Of a DNA stretch of 64,000 nucleotides, positions 36,938-45,118 are shown one piece after another. The notes under the pieces are model-generated. The model saw only the letters and a list, made by a program, of their open reading frames with translations. It was not told the origin of the DNA and made no database searches. Source of the DNA: an uncultured Bacilli bacterium (GTDB lineage Bacteria; Bacillota_I; Bacilli_A; RF39; UBA660); assembly GCA_934087065.1 (NCBI GenBank), contig CAKOIS010000005.1:13066-77065 (forward strand), written 5' to 3'. Each line of letters starts with the position of its first letter. The stretch's first letter is position 1. A program made the position numbers and the translations under genes.

Positions 36938-36966
36938 ATGGATAGAATAACTCTACCCATTTTTTC
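36938..36966 (+). terminator. Attenuator-type terminator of cassette C
   Basis: ATGGATAGA (36938-36946) with TCTACCCAT (36952-36960), one mismatch, followed by TTTTT. Confidence 0.65.
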
Positions 36967-36995
36967 GTGTCTTAAAAAGAAAGGAGAACATTAAT

Positions 36996-38477
36996 ATGCA
37001 AAAGAAAAAATTAACACTTGTAATAGTAAGCTTACTTGTAGTAGTACTAAGTGTATCACTAGCTTACTTTACAGCACAAATAATAGGAAAGGGTAAAAAT
37101 GTAAGTGTAACAAGTGCTAACTTACAAATAGTATTTACAGATAGTGATGGAGCTTTAACAGAAACTGGTATAGAACCAGGGTGGCAAAAAACTAAAACTT
37201 TTACTATTAAAAATGATACTAAGACAGAATACAAGTATAATATAGTAATAAAAGACTTGTTAAATACTTTTGTAACTAATGGATACTTACAATATAAGAT
37301 AACTAGTACAAATAATGGATATAATATGACTGAGTTTAAAGATATTCCAAAGTCAAGTGCACCTAAAGATAAAATACTAGCTTATAGTGTTAGTATTCCA
37401 GTAGGAGTAACACAAAGTTATACTATTGAATTTAAGTATGCAAACGATGAAAGTGTAGACCAAAGTGATGATATGGGTAAGAAACTAAGTGGAACACTAT
37501 TTATAACTGAAGGAACAGAAGATCCAAACAAAACACTTTTAACTCAATTATTTGCAGACAAATCAACAGTATTAACAAGAACAGACTTTAGTACAGTATT
37601 AACAACAGATAATACAAAAACATTATATACGGGAACAGAGAATGGAACAACAGTATACTATTTTGCAGGGAATGCAACAGATAACTGGGTAAAGTTTGGA
37701 AAGAATGCAAGTAATGAAGACTTATACTGGAGAATAATAAGAACAAACTCAGATGGTAGTGTAAGACTTTTATACCATGGAACAAGTACAACAGCAACAG
37801 ACGCATATATAGGGACATCAGCATTTAATAGTAGTAATAATGATATAGCATATGTAAGCTATATGTATGGAAATTTAGGAAGTGTTGCAAATGCTAGAGA
37901 AAATACAACTAACAGTACAATAAAAACAATAATAGATAACTGGTATAAAGATAATTTGAATACAAATTATGGTAAATACCTAAGTACAACAGCAGTATAC
38001 TGTAACGATAGAAGTACATCAGATAATGCATCCTTTGGAGCACGTACAAGACTACAAACAAATAAAACACCAACATATGACTGTTCAGTAGCAGAAGACA
38101 AATTCACAGTAGACACAAGTACAGGAAATGGGAAACTAACATACCCAATAGCATTAATGACAGCAGACGAAGTAAGTTTTGCAGGTGGAGTATGGATAGT
38201 AAATGCACCTACATGGTATTATAAAAATAGTGCAAACGAAAGCTCTACAGACTCAACCTGGTGGTGGTTGTTGTCTCCTCGCGGTTGGTATGACAGCGTC
38301 GCTTACGTGTTCTACGTGTCCGGTTCGTCCAAACCTGGCTACTTGTACGACAACAGCGTCAACTACACCACCCGTGTGCGTCCAGCCCTATCACTAAAAT
38401 CTTGTGTTAAATATGCAAATGGAGATGGCTCAGCAAGCGCACCATACACAATAAAAGAAACTTCAAGTGGGTGCTAA
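36996..38477 (+). CDS. TasA/camelysin-like surface protein, cassette C, with GC-rich variable C-terminus
   Basis: 493 residues. The signal/anchor (LVIVSLLVVVLSVSLAYFT) and camelysin-like domain are near-identical to cassette B, whereas the second domain is of the cassette A type (YYFAGNATDNWVKFG near residue 226, YWRIIRTNSDGSVRLLYHG near residue 243). The C-terminus has WWWLLSPRG, then about 30 residues rich in Tyr, Ser, Asp and Asn, then RVRPALSLKS, the organisation of C-type-lectin-fold targets of diversity-generating retroelements. The DNA of residues 422-465 is about 56% GC (hand count) with codons CGC, CGT, GTG, GTC and GGC that are rare in the rest of the gene. It is probably an exported, hypervariable binding protein; this is inferred. 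Confidence 0.82.
   Translation: MQKKKLTLVIVSLLVVVLSVSLAYFTAQIIGKGKNVSVTSANLQIVFTDSDGALTETGIEPGWQKTKTFTIKNDTKTEYKYNIVIKDLLNTFVTNGYLQYKITSTNNGYNMTEFKDIPKSSAPKDKILAYSVSIPVGVTQSYTIEFKYANDESVDQSDDMGKKLSGTLFITEGTEDPNKTLLTQLFADKSTVLTRTDFSTVLTTDNTKTLYTGTENGTTVYYFAGNATDNWVKFGKNASNEDLYWRIIRTNSDGSVRLLYHGTSTTATDAYIGTSAFNSSNNDIAYVSYMYGNLGSVANARENTTNSTIKTIIDNWYKDNLNTNYGKYLSTTAVYCNDRSTSDNASFGARTRLQTNKTPTYDCSVAEDKFTVDTSTGNGKLTYPIALMTADEVSFAGGVWIVNAPTWYYKNSANESSTDSTWWWLLSPRGWYDSVAYVFYVSGSSKPGYLYDNSVNYTTRVRPALSLKSCVKYANGDGSASAPYTIKETSSGC
38259..38390 (+). other. Candidate DGR variable region, cassette C
   Basis: 132 nt, 74 of them G or C by hand count, abruptly bounded by AT-rich coding sequence on both sides. 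Codons TAC, GAC, AGC, TCC, TAT and ACC alternate with invariant-looking GTC, GTG, GGT and CGT, the picture expected from adenine-targeted mutation of AAC-rich template codons. The end, CGTGTGCGTCCAGCCCTA, is GC-rich like an initiation-of-mutagenic-homing site. Confidence 0.6.
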
Positions 38478-38502
38478 ACTGTGTCTCTTGGGATCCCATG
38501 CT

Positions 38503-38536
38503 AGATTAGGAATTTAGACAGTTCCTAATCTTTTTT
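38503..38536 (+). terminator. Terminator of cassette C
   Basis: AGATTAGGAA (38503-38512) pairs with TTCCTAATCT (38522-38531), followed by TTTTTT. The stem lies in the last codons of the convergent gene 38506-39813. Confidence 0.85.
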
Positions 38537-39813
38537 ATGTGCATGAATGTACTTATTATAAGTGTAACTATTATTGAAAGTATTAGAGAGTACATTCCTA
38601 TTTTTAGAAGGGAAAGTAATGTTAATAAGACTAGTTTTGTTATGGAAGTAATTAGAGTGATATTCATTTCTTCTTTAGACATATCTAGTGCTTGAAGAGC
38701 GTTTGCAAGTGGTGTATTTATGAAGTAAAGTAAGAAGAAAGGAGCTAAAACTTTGATGTAGTTAGAACCTAGTGTTGTTTTATAAATTAGATTAAGTAAG
38801 TATTCAGGTATAGCAAAAATAATTCCTGTTGAGAAAGCTCCAATTGCTAAAGATAGTCCTGTTATTTGGTATATTCTTTTTTTACATTGTATGATGTTTT
38901 TAACTGAGTAGTTTTTAGCAAGTTCTGGAATTAGTGAAGTAGATATGCTCATTGTAAAAAATTGTGGAATTAAGAGTAGTGCTAAAGCGTACCCGTTAAT
39001 GATACCATATTCTCTAACTATAAAGTCATTTGAATATCCTACAAAGTTTAGTATGTTTATTAGTACTATTGGTTCTAGAAAGTGAGCTAGACTTCCTACA
39101 ATTTTACTACTAGTACTAGGTACACTTATATTCATGATGTCTCTTATGTATTCTTTTTTGGGTTTTATATCTTCTTTTGATAATGTAATTCCCTTAGGTA
39201 AACCTAAGAGCATTACTATGATACTTGATGTTTCACTAATCATATTTACTAAGATTATCACTGAAATAGTGAGTACTAAACTTTTTTCTATTAGTATAGG
39301 TATTAAGAAAATAAGTATAGCTATTCTAACTATTTGTTCAACTATATTAGAAAGAATATATACTCCCATTCTTTGTTTACCCCAGTAGTAACCTTTTATT
39401 ATTGAAGACATTCCTATAAATGGAAGAGTAAAACCAATAGATAGAAGTGGAATGTATAGTCTAGCGTCTTTTAAAAAGTAGACTGCTAGTGGTTTTGCAA
39501 TTAAAAAGATTATTAGAAGTGTAATTAGGTTTAATAGTAGTGATATTGGTATAATAGAAAACACCGCACTTTTAGAACTTTTCTCTCTTACATTTATAAC
39601 TTTACTAATGCTTGCAGGGTAACTGAATGTCGCAATTGTGATAAAAAGACTAAAAGTAGGCGTGATAAGTGAGTATAAGCCAATTCCTTCAGTACCTATT
39701 TGTCTAGTAATGATTATTCTCAAAACAAAACCAAGTAACTTTGATAGAAAGCCACCAGTAAGGAGTATTAGTGTTCCCATAAAAAAGTTGTTTTTTAGTA
39801 ATTTTTTAATCAT
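38506..39813 (-). CDS. SpoVB/MurJ-type polysaccharide flippase (MOP superfamily)
   Basis: 435 residues with about 12 hydrophobic segments. The N-terminus (GGFLSKLLGFVLRIIITRQIGTEGIGLYSLITP) matches the SpoVB branch of the MATE-like lipid-flippase family, and PSTSSKIVGSLAHFLEPIVLI is another family segment. It would move lipid-linked glycan precursors across the membrane, possibly lipid II, together with the ddl product for peptidoglycan. No spo genes are seen, so a sporulation role should not be assumed. Confidence 0.88.
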   Translation of the reverse strand: MIKKLLKNNFFMGTLILLTGGFLSKLLGFVLRIIITRQIGTEGIGLYSLITPTFSLFITIATFSYPASISKVINVREKSSKSAVFSIIPISLLLNLITLLIIFLIAKPLAVYFLKDARLYIPLLSIGFTLPFIGMSSIIKGYYWGKQRMGVYILSNIVEQIVRIAILIFLIPILIEKSLVLTISVIILVNMISETSSIIVMLLGLPKGITLSKEDIKPKKEYIRDIMNISVPSTSSKIVGSLAHFLEPIVLINILNFVGYSNDFIVREYGIINGYALALLLIPQFFTMSISTSLIPELAKNYSVKNIIQCKKRIYQITGLSLAIGAFSTGIIFAIPEYLLNLIYKTTLGSNYIKVLAPFFLLYFINTPLANALQALDMSKEEMNITLITSITKLVLLTLLSLLKIGMYSLILSIIVTLIISTFMHIKKIRNCLNS

Positions 39814-39879
39814 ACTTAAGTATATTCTAAATTAATTTAAAACTTTACTTTTAATGAGTAAACGTGTTATAATTTAGAC

Positions 39880-40584
39880 ATGCAACAGTATTTTAGTAAA
39901 AAAAGAGAAAATGATATTTTGTATTTGGATAGTTGTGACTTTCATCACATTAAGAACGTTATGAGAATTAAAAGTCATGACAGTGTTATTGTGGGCTACG
40001 ATGGCATTCTTTATATGTGTTTGATGAACGAGGACTTAACAAGCGTGACTATTAAAAGTGTGTATAAGGAAAGTGACGATGCAAAAGTAATAGTCTATAT
40101 GCCAGTGTTAAGTGATGAAAAGATGTCTTTTATAATTGAAAAAGGAACAGAAATGGGTGTTACTAAATTTGTGCCTGTACAGTACGAAAGATGTAAATTT
40201 GTGATTAATAAAGATAAGGTAAGTAAGAAGTTAGAAAGGTATAATAAAATAGCTAAAGAAGCAAGTGAGCAAGCAAGAAGAACACGTGTTACTGAAGTGT
40301 CTGATATTATTAAGGTTGACACTATTGATAAGATAGATGGTGTAAATATAGTGTGTTCACTTGACAAAGATAATGTAAAAAGAATAAAAGAGGTGTTAAA
40401 TGATAAGACTATTTGTGATACAATTAGTATAGCATTTGGACCTGAAGGAGGACTTACAAGTAAAGAAGAAAGTGTACTTGTAAATAAAGGTTTCATAAAG
40501 ACTTCGTTAGGTAGTAATGTGCTTAGAACAGAAACTGTAGTAATCGCGGTGTGTTCAATAATAAACTATGTAAAGGGTGAATGA
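39880..40584 (+). CDS. rsmE: 16S rRNA m3U1498 methyltransferase
   Basis: 234 residues, SPOUT-fold. It starts MQQYFSKKRENDILYLDSCD and has DFHHIKNVMRIK, ISFIIEKGTEMGVTKFVPVQ-type and SEQARRTRVTEV segments, then FGPEGGLTSKEES and SLGSNVLRTETVVI, the knot motifs of RsmE. It methylates U1498 of 16S rRNA. It is followed at 3 nt by a membrane protein gene and then mtaB. Confidence 0.95.
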   Translation: MQQYFSKKRENDILYLDSCDFHHIKNVMRIKSHDSVIVGYDGILYMCLMNEDLTSVTIKSVYKESDDAKVIVYMPVLSDEKMSFIIEKGTEMGVTKFVPVQYERCKFVINKDKVSKKLERYNKIAKEASEQARRTRVTEVSDIIKVDTIDKIDGVNIVCSLDKDNVKRIKEVLNDKTICDTISIAFGPEGGLTSKEESVLVNKGFIKTSLGSNVLRTETVVIAVCSIINYVKGE

Positions 40585-40587
40585 GTT

Positions 40588-41205
40588 ATGAAAAATGGAA
40601 TAGATAATTTTATAGAGTTATTAGTTAAAGGAGACTTCTTTTTGATATTCTTAATAGTAATGATGATAGTGGTTACGTGTATTATTGCTTACTTAATCAA
40701 ATTACAAATGAGCGAGAAGTATTATGATGAAGATGAAGAAGATGATGAAGATAGTAACTTTGTGGAAAAATATATTCCATTAGAAGACAAAGAACCTGTT
40801 AAAAAGGTAGATCAAAAGAAGTTTGATTTTGAAAATAATACCATAGAAAGCTCTATTAAGAATTATGAAAGTGACCAAGAAGAAATGGCTATTATAAGTG
40901 CTGATGAGTTAGACAATAGAATTAGTAATATGAAAGAAACTGGTGAGTTTGACCGTCATTTAGAACAAATAGATGAGTATGAAGCTGAACAGGAAAATAA
41001 AGCTATCATTAGTTATGAAGAACTACTTAAAAGAGCATCAACTAATACAGTAACTTATGAGAGTACAGAAAACTTAGGCGGTATTAAAGTTGGAAAAGTT
41101 GATACTTCTAAAATAGATATAACAAGTGAAGAAAATAATACTCCATATTATAAAGAAGAAGCATTTTTAAGTGCTTTAAAGGAGTTTAGGGGGAGTTTAC
41201 AATGA
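40588..41205 (+). CDS. Single-pass membrane protein with acidic cytoplasmic tail
   Basis: 205 residues. One membrane segment (FFLIFLIVMMIVVTCIIAYLI, split around residues 17-38) is followed by an acidic region (YDEDEEDDEDSNF) and a charged, probably disordered tail with IISADELDNRIS and IISYEELLKRAS, a short repeated motif. It lies between rsmE and mtaB with ATGA overlap to mtaB. The same layout (membrane segment plus acidic tail ending in helix motifs) is seen in conserved hypothetical proteins of related bacteria. Function is unknown. Confidence 0.75.
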   Translation: MKNGIDNFIELLVKGDFFLIFLIVMMIVVTCIIAYLIKLQMSEKYYDEDEEDDEDSNFVEKYIPLEDKEPVKKVDQKKFDFENNTIESSIKNYESDQEEMAIISADELDNRISNMKETGEFDRHLEQIDEYEAEQENKAIISYEELLKRASTNTVTYESTENLGGIKVGKVDTSKIDITSEENNTPYYKEEAFLSALKEFRGSLQ

Positions 41206-42458
41206 CATTTTGTATTAAGACACTTGGTTGCAAAGTTAATACATATGAAAGTGAATTAATCCATAACCTTTTCATTAGAAAAGGTTATGTTTATTCTAAA
41301 GATAATGCTGATGTGTACGTAATTAATACTTGCACAGTAACAAATATGAGTGATAGAAAATCTAGACAAATTATAAACACTACAAGAAGGGATAATAAAA
41401 ATGCAATAATAGTGGTGTGTGGTTGTTTTAGTCAAAACGCTTTTAATTCAGGAAGGTTAGACGAAATAGATGCAGATATTATTATAGGAAATAAAGATAA
41501 AAGTAAAATAGTAGAGTATGTAGAAGATTACATCAAGAATAAAAGTAAGACTACTAAATTTTATAACATGGACGAAGTAGAATTTGAAAATATGGAACTA
41601 GATAGTATGGAAGGAAGAACACGTGCGTTTGTTAAAATTGAAGATGGGTGTGAGAACTTCTGTACTTACTGTATTATTCCTTATGTAAGGGGTAAAGTTA
41701 GAAGTAAAAGTCATGAAATGGTAATAGAAGAAGTGACTAATTTAGTTAATAAGGGTTACAAAGAAGTAGTGTTAACTGGAATACATACTGGGCATTACGT
41801 GGATGAAGATTATAACTTTGAACATTTACTTAGAGATTTAGTTAATATTAGTGGACTACTTAGACTTAGAATATCTTCCATTGAGATAAATGAGTTAACT
41901 GATGGAGTACTTGACATCTTTAGTAAAAGTGATGTACTTGTACCACACTTACATATACCACTACAAAGTGGGAGTGACCATATTTTAAAAGAAATGAATA
42001 GAAAGTATGATAAGGAATATTTTATAAATAGGATAGAATATATAAAGAGTATCAAAAAAAACGTTAGTATCACAACTGACGTAATCACTGGTTTTCCAGG
42101 AGAAACTGATATGGAACATTTAGAAAGTATGGAAACTATAAAGAATATAGGCTTTACTAAAGTACATGTTTTTCCATATAGTGACAGATACAATACAGTT
42201 GCAAGTAAGATGCCCAACAAGGTAGATGGTAATGTTAAAAAAACGAGAGTGAAAGATTTACTTGTGTTAAGTGATGAATTAGAAAGTAGTTTTAATTCTA
42301 AGTTTTATGGTAGAGTATTGCCGGTGTTAATTGAAGAAGAAAAAGATGGATACTTTTACGGACACACTGCAAACTTTATAAGAGTTAAAGTAAGTGGTAA
42401 CTACAAACATAATGAAATATATAATATAAAACTTAGTGAAGAAAATATAGTTAGATAA
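41202..42458 (+). CDS. mtaB: tRNA t6A37 methylthiotransferase
   Basis: 418 residues. The N-terminal UPF0004 domain has cysteines in TLGCKVNTYESE, INTCTVTN and VVCGCFSQ. The radical-SAM motif is CENFCTYCIIPYVRG (CxxxCxxC). A C-terminal TRAM-like region (GRVLPVLIEEEKDGYFYGHT) completes it. The CKVNTYE start fits MtaB (YqeV) rather than MiaB. It makes ms2t6A in tRNAs that read ANN codons. Confidence 0.95.
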   Translation: MTFCIKTLGCKVNTYESELIHNLFIRKGYVYSKDNADVYVINTCTVTNMSDRKSRQIINTTRRDNKNAIIVVCGCFSQNAFNSGRLDEIDADIIIGNKDKSKIVEYVEDYIKNKSKTTKFYNMDEVEFENMELDSMEGRTRAFVKIEDGCENFCTYCIIPYVRGKVRSKSHEMVIEEVTNLVNKGYKEVVLTGIHTGHYVDEDYNFEHLLRDLVNISGLLRLRISSIEINELTDGVLDIFSKSDVLVPHLHIPLQSGSDHILKEMNRKYDKEYFINRIEYIKSIKKNVSITTDVITGFPGETDMEHLESMETIKNIGFTKVHVFPYSDRYNTVASKMPNKVDGNVKKTRVKDLLVLSDELESSFNSKFYGRVLPVLIEEEKDGYFYGHTANFIRVKVSGNYKHNEIYNIKLSEENIVR

Positions 42459-42482
42459 GTCTTGTAAAAGGCTTTTCTTTTT
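42457..42482 (+). terminator. Terminator of mtaB
   Basis: AAGTCTT (42457-42463) pairs with AAGGCTT (42468-42474) with one T-G pair, followed by a T-rich run. Confidence 0.6.
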
Positions 42483-42511
42483 GCTACAATATTTATTACT
42501 TGGGTGGTTTT

Positions 42512-43591
42512 ATGGAAAAGTATTTGATTAATATTTTAAAAGATAAAGATTTTGACGAAATCGTAATAGGAGACGCGTGTATTTATAAAGAAGGAGAATA
42601 TTTTATAGTAAGTGCATCTTACAGTGAATACAAGTTATCTAAAAAATTATACAGATATTTAAAATTAAATGGGTTAAACACTAAAGTGCGTATAGCTGAC
42701 AATAAAACTCCCAATAAGAAAAAGATAGATAAATTATACCAAGGCATTCCAAAAAAAGACATTAGTTTTTTGTTTTATGCTGCTGATGGAATATTTAGTA
42801 TATATGACTATGAAGGCTTAACTGAAGTTCAAAATTTAGTTAATTATTATAAATCGTTTATAGGTAAAGATATGTCAGCTCTTGAAAGATTATTAATGGC
42901 TTATGATATTGTGAAGAGCATTGTTTATGACTTTGAAGACGTTGACAAAGTGTATGGTGGTAATATTAAATATTACATGGATACCGGACGTATTGCCTGT
43001 GCTGGTTTTTCTACTTTACTTTCTATGATACTTGATAAAAATAGTAAAGACTTAATTGTTAGATGTGAAGGAATTTATGGACGTACTGAAAAAGACGATG
43101 GTCACGCTAGAAGTGTCGTTATTATAGATGATAATAAATATAATTTTAAAGGACTGTTTGTAATGGACGCAACATTTGACTCAAATTTGGTAGATAATAA
43201 TATTCTTATAAAGAGGGAAGATAATTATAATTATTTTTTATTAAATGTGAAACAAGTAAATCGTGAATATTATAATTTTTTAGATAGTGAATTTTTTTCT
43301 AAAGTTAAATCTTATATGAAACTAAATAGTAAAAAGAATAAGTACAACCTTACTAATACTTTTGATGAAATGTTTGATGTAAGATTAAATAGAAATGAAA
43401 TGGTTGAGCTTACTAAGAATTTTAGAAATCAAGAGACGATATTGAAGGCACTTGTAAGAGTGAGAAAACAAGAAGGTTATTCTGAATTTGAAACAATAAG
43501 AAGTTTACATAGATATTTGAGAGAAAATATTCCTAATACTAAAAAGATATTTGCTAGAAAAGTAAGAGATATTGTGAAAGAAAATTATTAA
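42512..43591 (+). CDS. Transglutaminase-like domain protein, cytoplasmic
   Basis: 359 residues from the ATG at 42512 (GGGTGG upstream; the in-frame TTG at 42500 overlaps that site). A transglutaminase-like triad can be read: GRIACAGFSTLLSMIL (Cys), DDGHARSVVIIDDNKY (His) and LFVMDATFDSN (Asp). The C-terminal 90 residues are helical and basic. There is no signal peptide, unlike the transglutaminase-like protein at 34322-35209. No partner or substrate is evident. Confidence 0.7.
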   Translation: MEKYLINILKDKDFDEIVIGDACIYKEGEYFIVSASYSEYKLSKKLYRYLKLNGLNTKVRIADNKTPNKKKIDKLYQGIPKKDISFLFYAADGIFSIYDYEGLTEVQNLVNYYKSFIGKDMSALERLLMAYDIVKSIVYDFEDVDKVYGGNIKYYMDTGRIACAGFSTLLSMILDKNSKDLIVRCEGIYGRTEKDDGHARSVVIIDDNKYNFKGLFVMDATFDSNLVDNNILIKREDNYNYFLLNVKQVNREYYNFLDSEFFSKVKSYMKLNSKKNKYNLTNTFDEMFDVRLNRNEMVELTKNFRNQETILKALVRVRKQEGYSEFETIRSLHRYLRENIPNTKKIFARKVRDIVKENY

Positions 43592-43644
43592 ATAAGTGAT
43601 GAAATGCTGTTTTAAGTTTAAATTAAAGACTTATTGATTAAAAT

Positions 43645-44030
43645 AACTTGAAGTTTCAATTTGAAACTTCAAGTTTTGTAATTGTGCAAAAGTCGCATTA
43701 TAATTTACAATGTGAATGTTAAAGAACTAGTTATGAAATATGCTAAAATATATTCAAACTTGAAGTCACAAATTGTGACTTCAAGTTGTAATAAAGCCAA
43801 GATACAAAGCATGACAATTATTTGAAAAAGCGCATAAAACTGTAAGTTTTAAAGATTTTTTTTAAATAAAAAAGTTCAAACTTGAAGTCACAATTTGTGA
43901 CTTCAAGTTTGATAACATAATATAAAAAATATAACAGTTATTAAAAAAGCAACGTAAAATCGTAAGCTTTAATAGAATTTTTAAACCGAAAAAGTGAAAA
44001 CTTGAAGTTTCAAATTGAAACTTCAAGTTT
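43645..44030. repeat. Array of four 31-37 bp palindromes with degenerate spacers
   Basis: The 548-nt gap 43592-44140 holds four palindromes: 43645-43675, 43757-43787, 43876-43912 and 43998-44030. All share outer arms AACTTGAAGT/ACTTCAAGTT; the inner arms are TTCAA/TTGAA in the first and fourth and CACAA/TTGTG in the second and third, so pairing is kept while sequence changes. Spacers 3 and 4 resemble each other (GTAAGTTTTAA versus GTAAGCTTTAA, then an A-rich end), suggesting a degenerate unit of about 110-125 bp. A related palindrome lies inside the next gene (44347-44379). No T-runs follow, so these are not terminators. Confidence 0.8.
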
Positions 44031-44067
44031 GTTACTTAAAAAATTACGAAAAAAGACAAACAATTAG

Positions 44068-44096
44068 TTGACAAACGAACGAGCATTTGTTAAAAT
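44068..44096 (+). promoter_or_regulatory. Promoter of the ORF6N gene
   Basis: TTGACA (44068-44073) and TAAAAT (44091-44096), 17-nt spacer, just downstream of the palindrome array. Confidence 0.75.
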
Positions 44097-44140
44097 AAAA
44101 GTGTAGTTACAAAATAAATAAAGAAAAGGAGGTTTTGATA

Positions 44141-45004
44141 ATGGAGAATAGTATAATTTTAAGAGAAAATGAAGTAATAGAAAATTTAATTTATGAAATT
44201 AGAGGAAAACAAGTAATGTTAGACTCAGACTTAGCAAAATTGTATGAATGTAAAAACGGTGCAAAAGTTATTAATCAAGCAGTGAAAAGAAATATAACTA
44301 AGTTTCCAGAAAGATATTGTTTTCAATTAACTGAAACTGAGTATAGAAACTTGAAGTTCCAAAATGGAACTTCAAGTTTGAATACCTATGGTGGAGTTAG
44401 AAAAATGCCGTTTGTATTTACAGAACAAGGTGTTGCAATGTTAGCGACAGTTTTAAAAACTCCTGTTGCTGACGCGGTTAGTATGAAAATAATAGATGCA
44501 TTTGTGTATATGAGAAGATATTTATCAGGTGTAACTGGTAGTAATATGTTAGTTAATCATGAAGAGAGAATATTAAAACTAGAAGAACAATTTAATAGGT
44601 TCTCAAGTAAAAGAAATACGATTATTTATGAAGGAAAAATATATGACGCTTACAGCGTGATGTTAGATATATTTAATGAAGCTAATGACGAAATGATTAT
44701 AGTGGATAATTATGTAAATAAAGAACTATTGGATATTTTAAGAGAAGTAGATAAAAAAATAATAGTCATATCAAATAATATGAATAATGAATTAATTAAG
44801 AAATATGAAAGTCAGTATGATAATACTCAGTTTGTTAGTGATAATCCATTTCACGATAGATATATCATACTTGACAGAAAAGAAGTGTACGTAAGTGGAA
44901 TGTCATTAAAAGATGTTGGTAAAAAATATAGTTATATAAATAAGATAGAAGAGAGCATTTTTATAAATGAATTAATTAAAAGAATTATAAAAATATTAAA
45001 GTGA
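44141..45004 (+). CDS. ORF6N-domain DNA-binding protein
   Basis: 287 residues from ATG 44141 (AAGGAGG 7 nt upstream; the in-frame TTG at 44135 is not needed). The N-terminal ORF6N domain (residues 10-130) is clear: IRGKQVMLDSDLAKLYE, AVKRNITKFPERYCFQLTE, LKFQNGTSS, GGVRKMPFVFTEQGVAMLAT. The C-terminal half (residues 150-287) is an alpha/beta domain (DAYSVMLDIFNEANDEMIIV, DNYVNKELLDIL, FHDRYIILD) that resembles the PLD-like/toprim-type partner seen in chromosomal ORF6N proteins. ORF6N occurs in phage antirepressors and chromosomal regulators. The codons for NLKFQNGTSSL form a perfect palindrome related to the upstream array. Confidence 0.88.
   Translation: MENSIILRENEVIENLIYEIRGKQVMLDSDLAKLYECKNGAKVINQAVKRNITKFPERYCFQLTETEYRNLKFQNGTSSLNTYGGVRKMPFVFTEQGVAMLATVLKTPVADAVSMKIIDAFVYMRRYLSGVTGSNMLVNHEERILKLEEQFNRFSSKRNTIIYEGKIYDAYSVMLDIFNEANDEMIIVDNYVNKELLDILREVDKKIIVISNNMNNELIKKYESQYDNTQFVSDNPFHDRYIILDRKEVYVSGMSLKDVGKKYSYINKIEESIFINELIKRIIKILK
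44347..44379. repeat. Palindrome inside the ORF6N gene
   Basis: AAACTTGAAGTTCCA, AAA, TGGAACTTCAAGTTT: 15-bp perfect arms with the same outer sequence as the four intergenic palindromes at 43645-44030. Confidence 0.85.
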
Positions 45005-45027
45005 GCCATGAACTTTCAAATTTGCCC

Positions 45028-45093
45028 TTGTATTTAAGGGAAAACTATAGTATAATTAAATTACTTGAAAGGAGTGGCAGAAACGAGCCACTC
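45028..45093 (+). promoter_or_regulatory. Promoter and leader hairpin of the rimP-nusA operon
   Basis: TTGTAT (45028-45033) and TATAAT (45051-45056) with a 17-nt spacer. A hairpin GAGTGGC (45072-45078) with GCCACTC (45087-45093) followed by TTTAATTT sits in the leader. Bacilli carry a comparable GAGTGG/CCACTC terminator-like hairpin before rimP-nusA, which may serve autoregulation by NusA; that role is inferred. Confidence 0.6.
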
Positions 45094-45118
45094 TTTAATT
45101 TATGTATAAGGAGGATGT

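Larger units (their letters stand above)
36785..36966 (+). promoter_or_regulatory. Surface-cassette leader element, copy C (closed G-run frame)
   Basis: TTGAAA (36785-36790, in the loop of a weak GTACT/AGTAC hairpin) and TAAGAT (36808-36813) with a 17-nt spacer; a GATAGGAAG ribosome site; leader ATG 36845; nine G (36884-36892); hairpin GTTATTTA/TAAATAAC (36892-36899 with 36907-36914); ACATGAAAA at the leader start (36843-36851) pairing with TTTTCATGT (36921-36929); terminator 36938-36966. Control of the surface gene at 36996 by attenuation is inferred. Confidence 0.75.

Noticed and set aside
38203..38397. 64-codon ORF in another plus-strand frame over the cassette C variable region
   Set aside because: It is a shadow opened by the locally GC-rich DNA; it has no ribosome site and lies inside the surface protein frame.
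43645..44030. CRISPR array
   Set aside because: There are only four palindromes, with changing cores, and spacers of unequal length that resemble each other; no cas genes are nearby.
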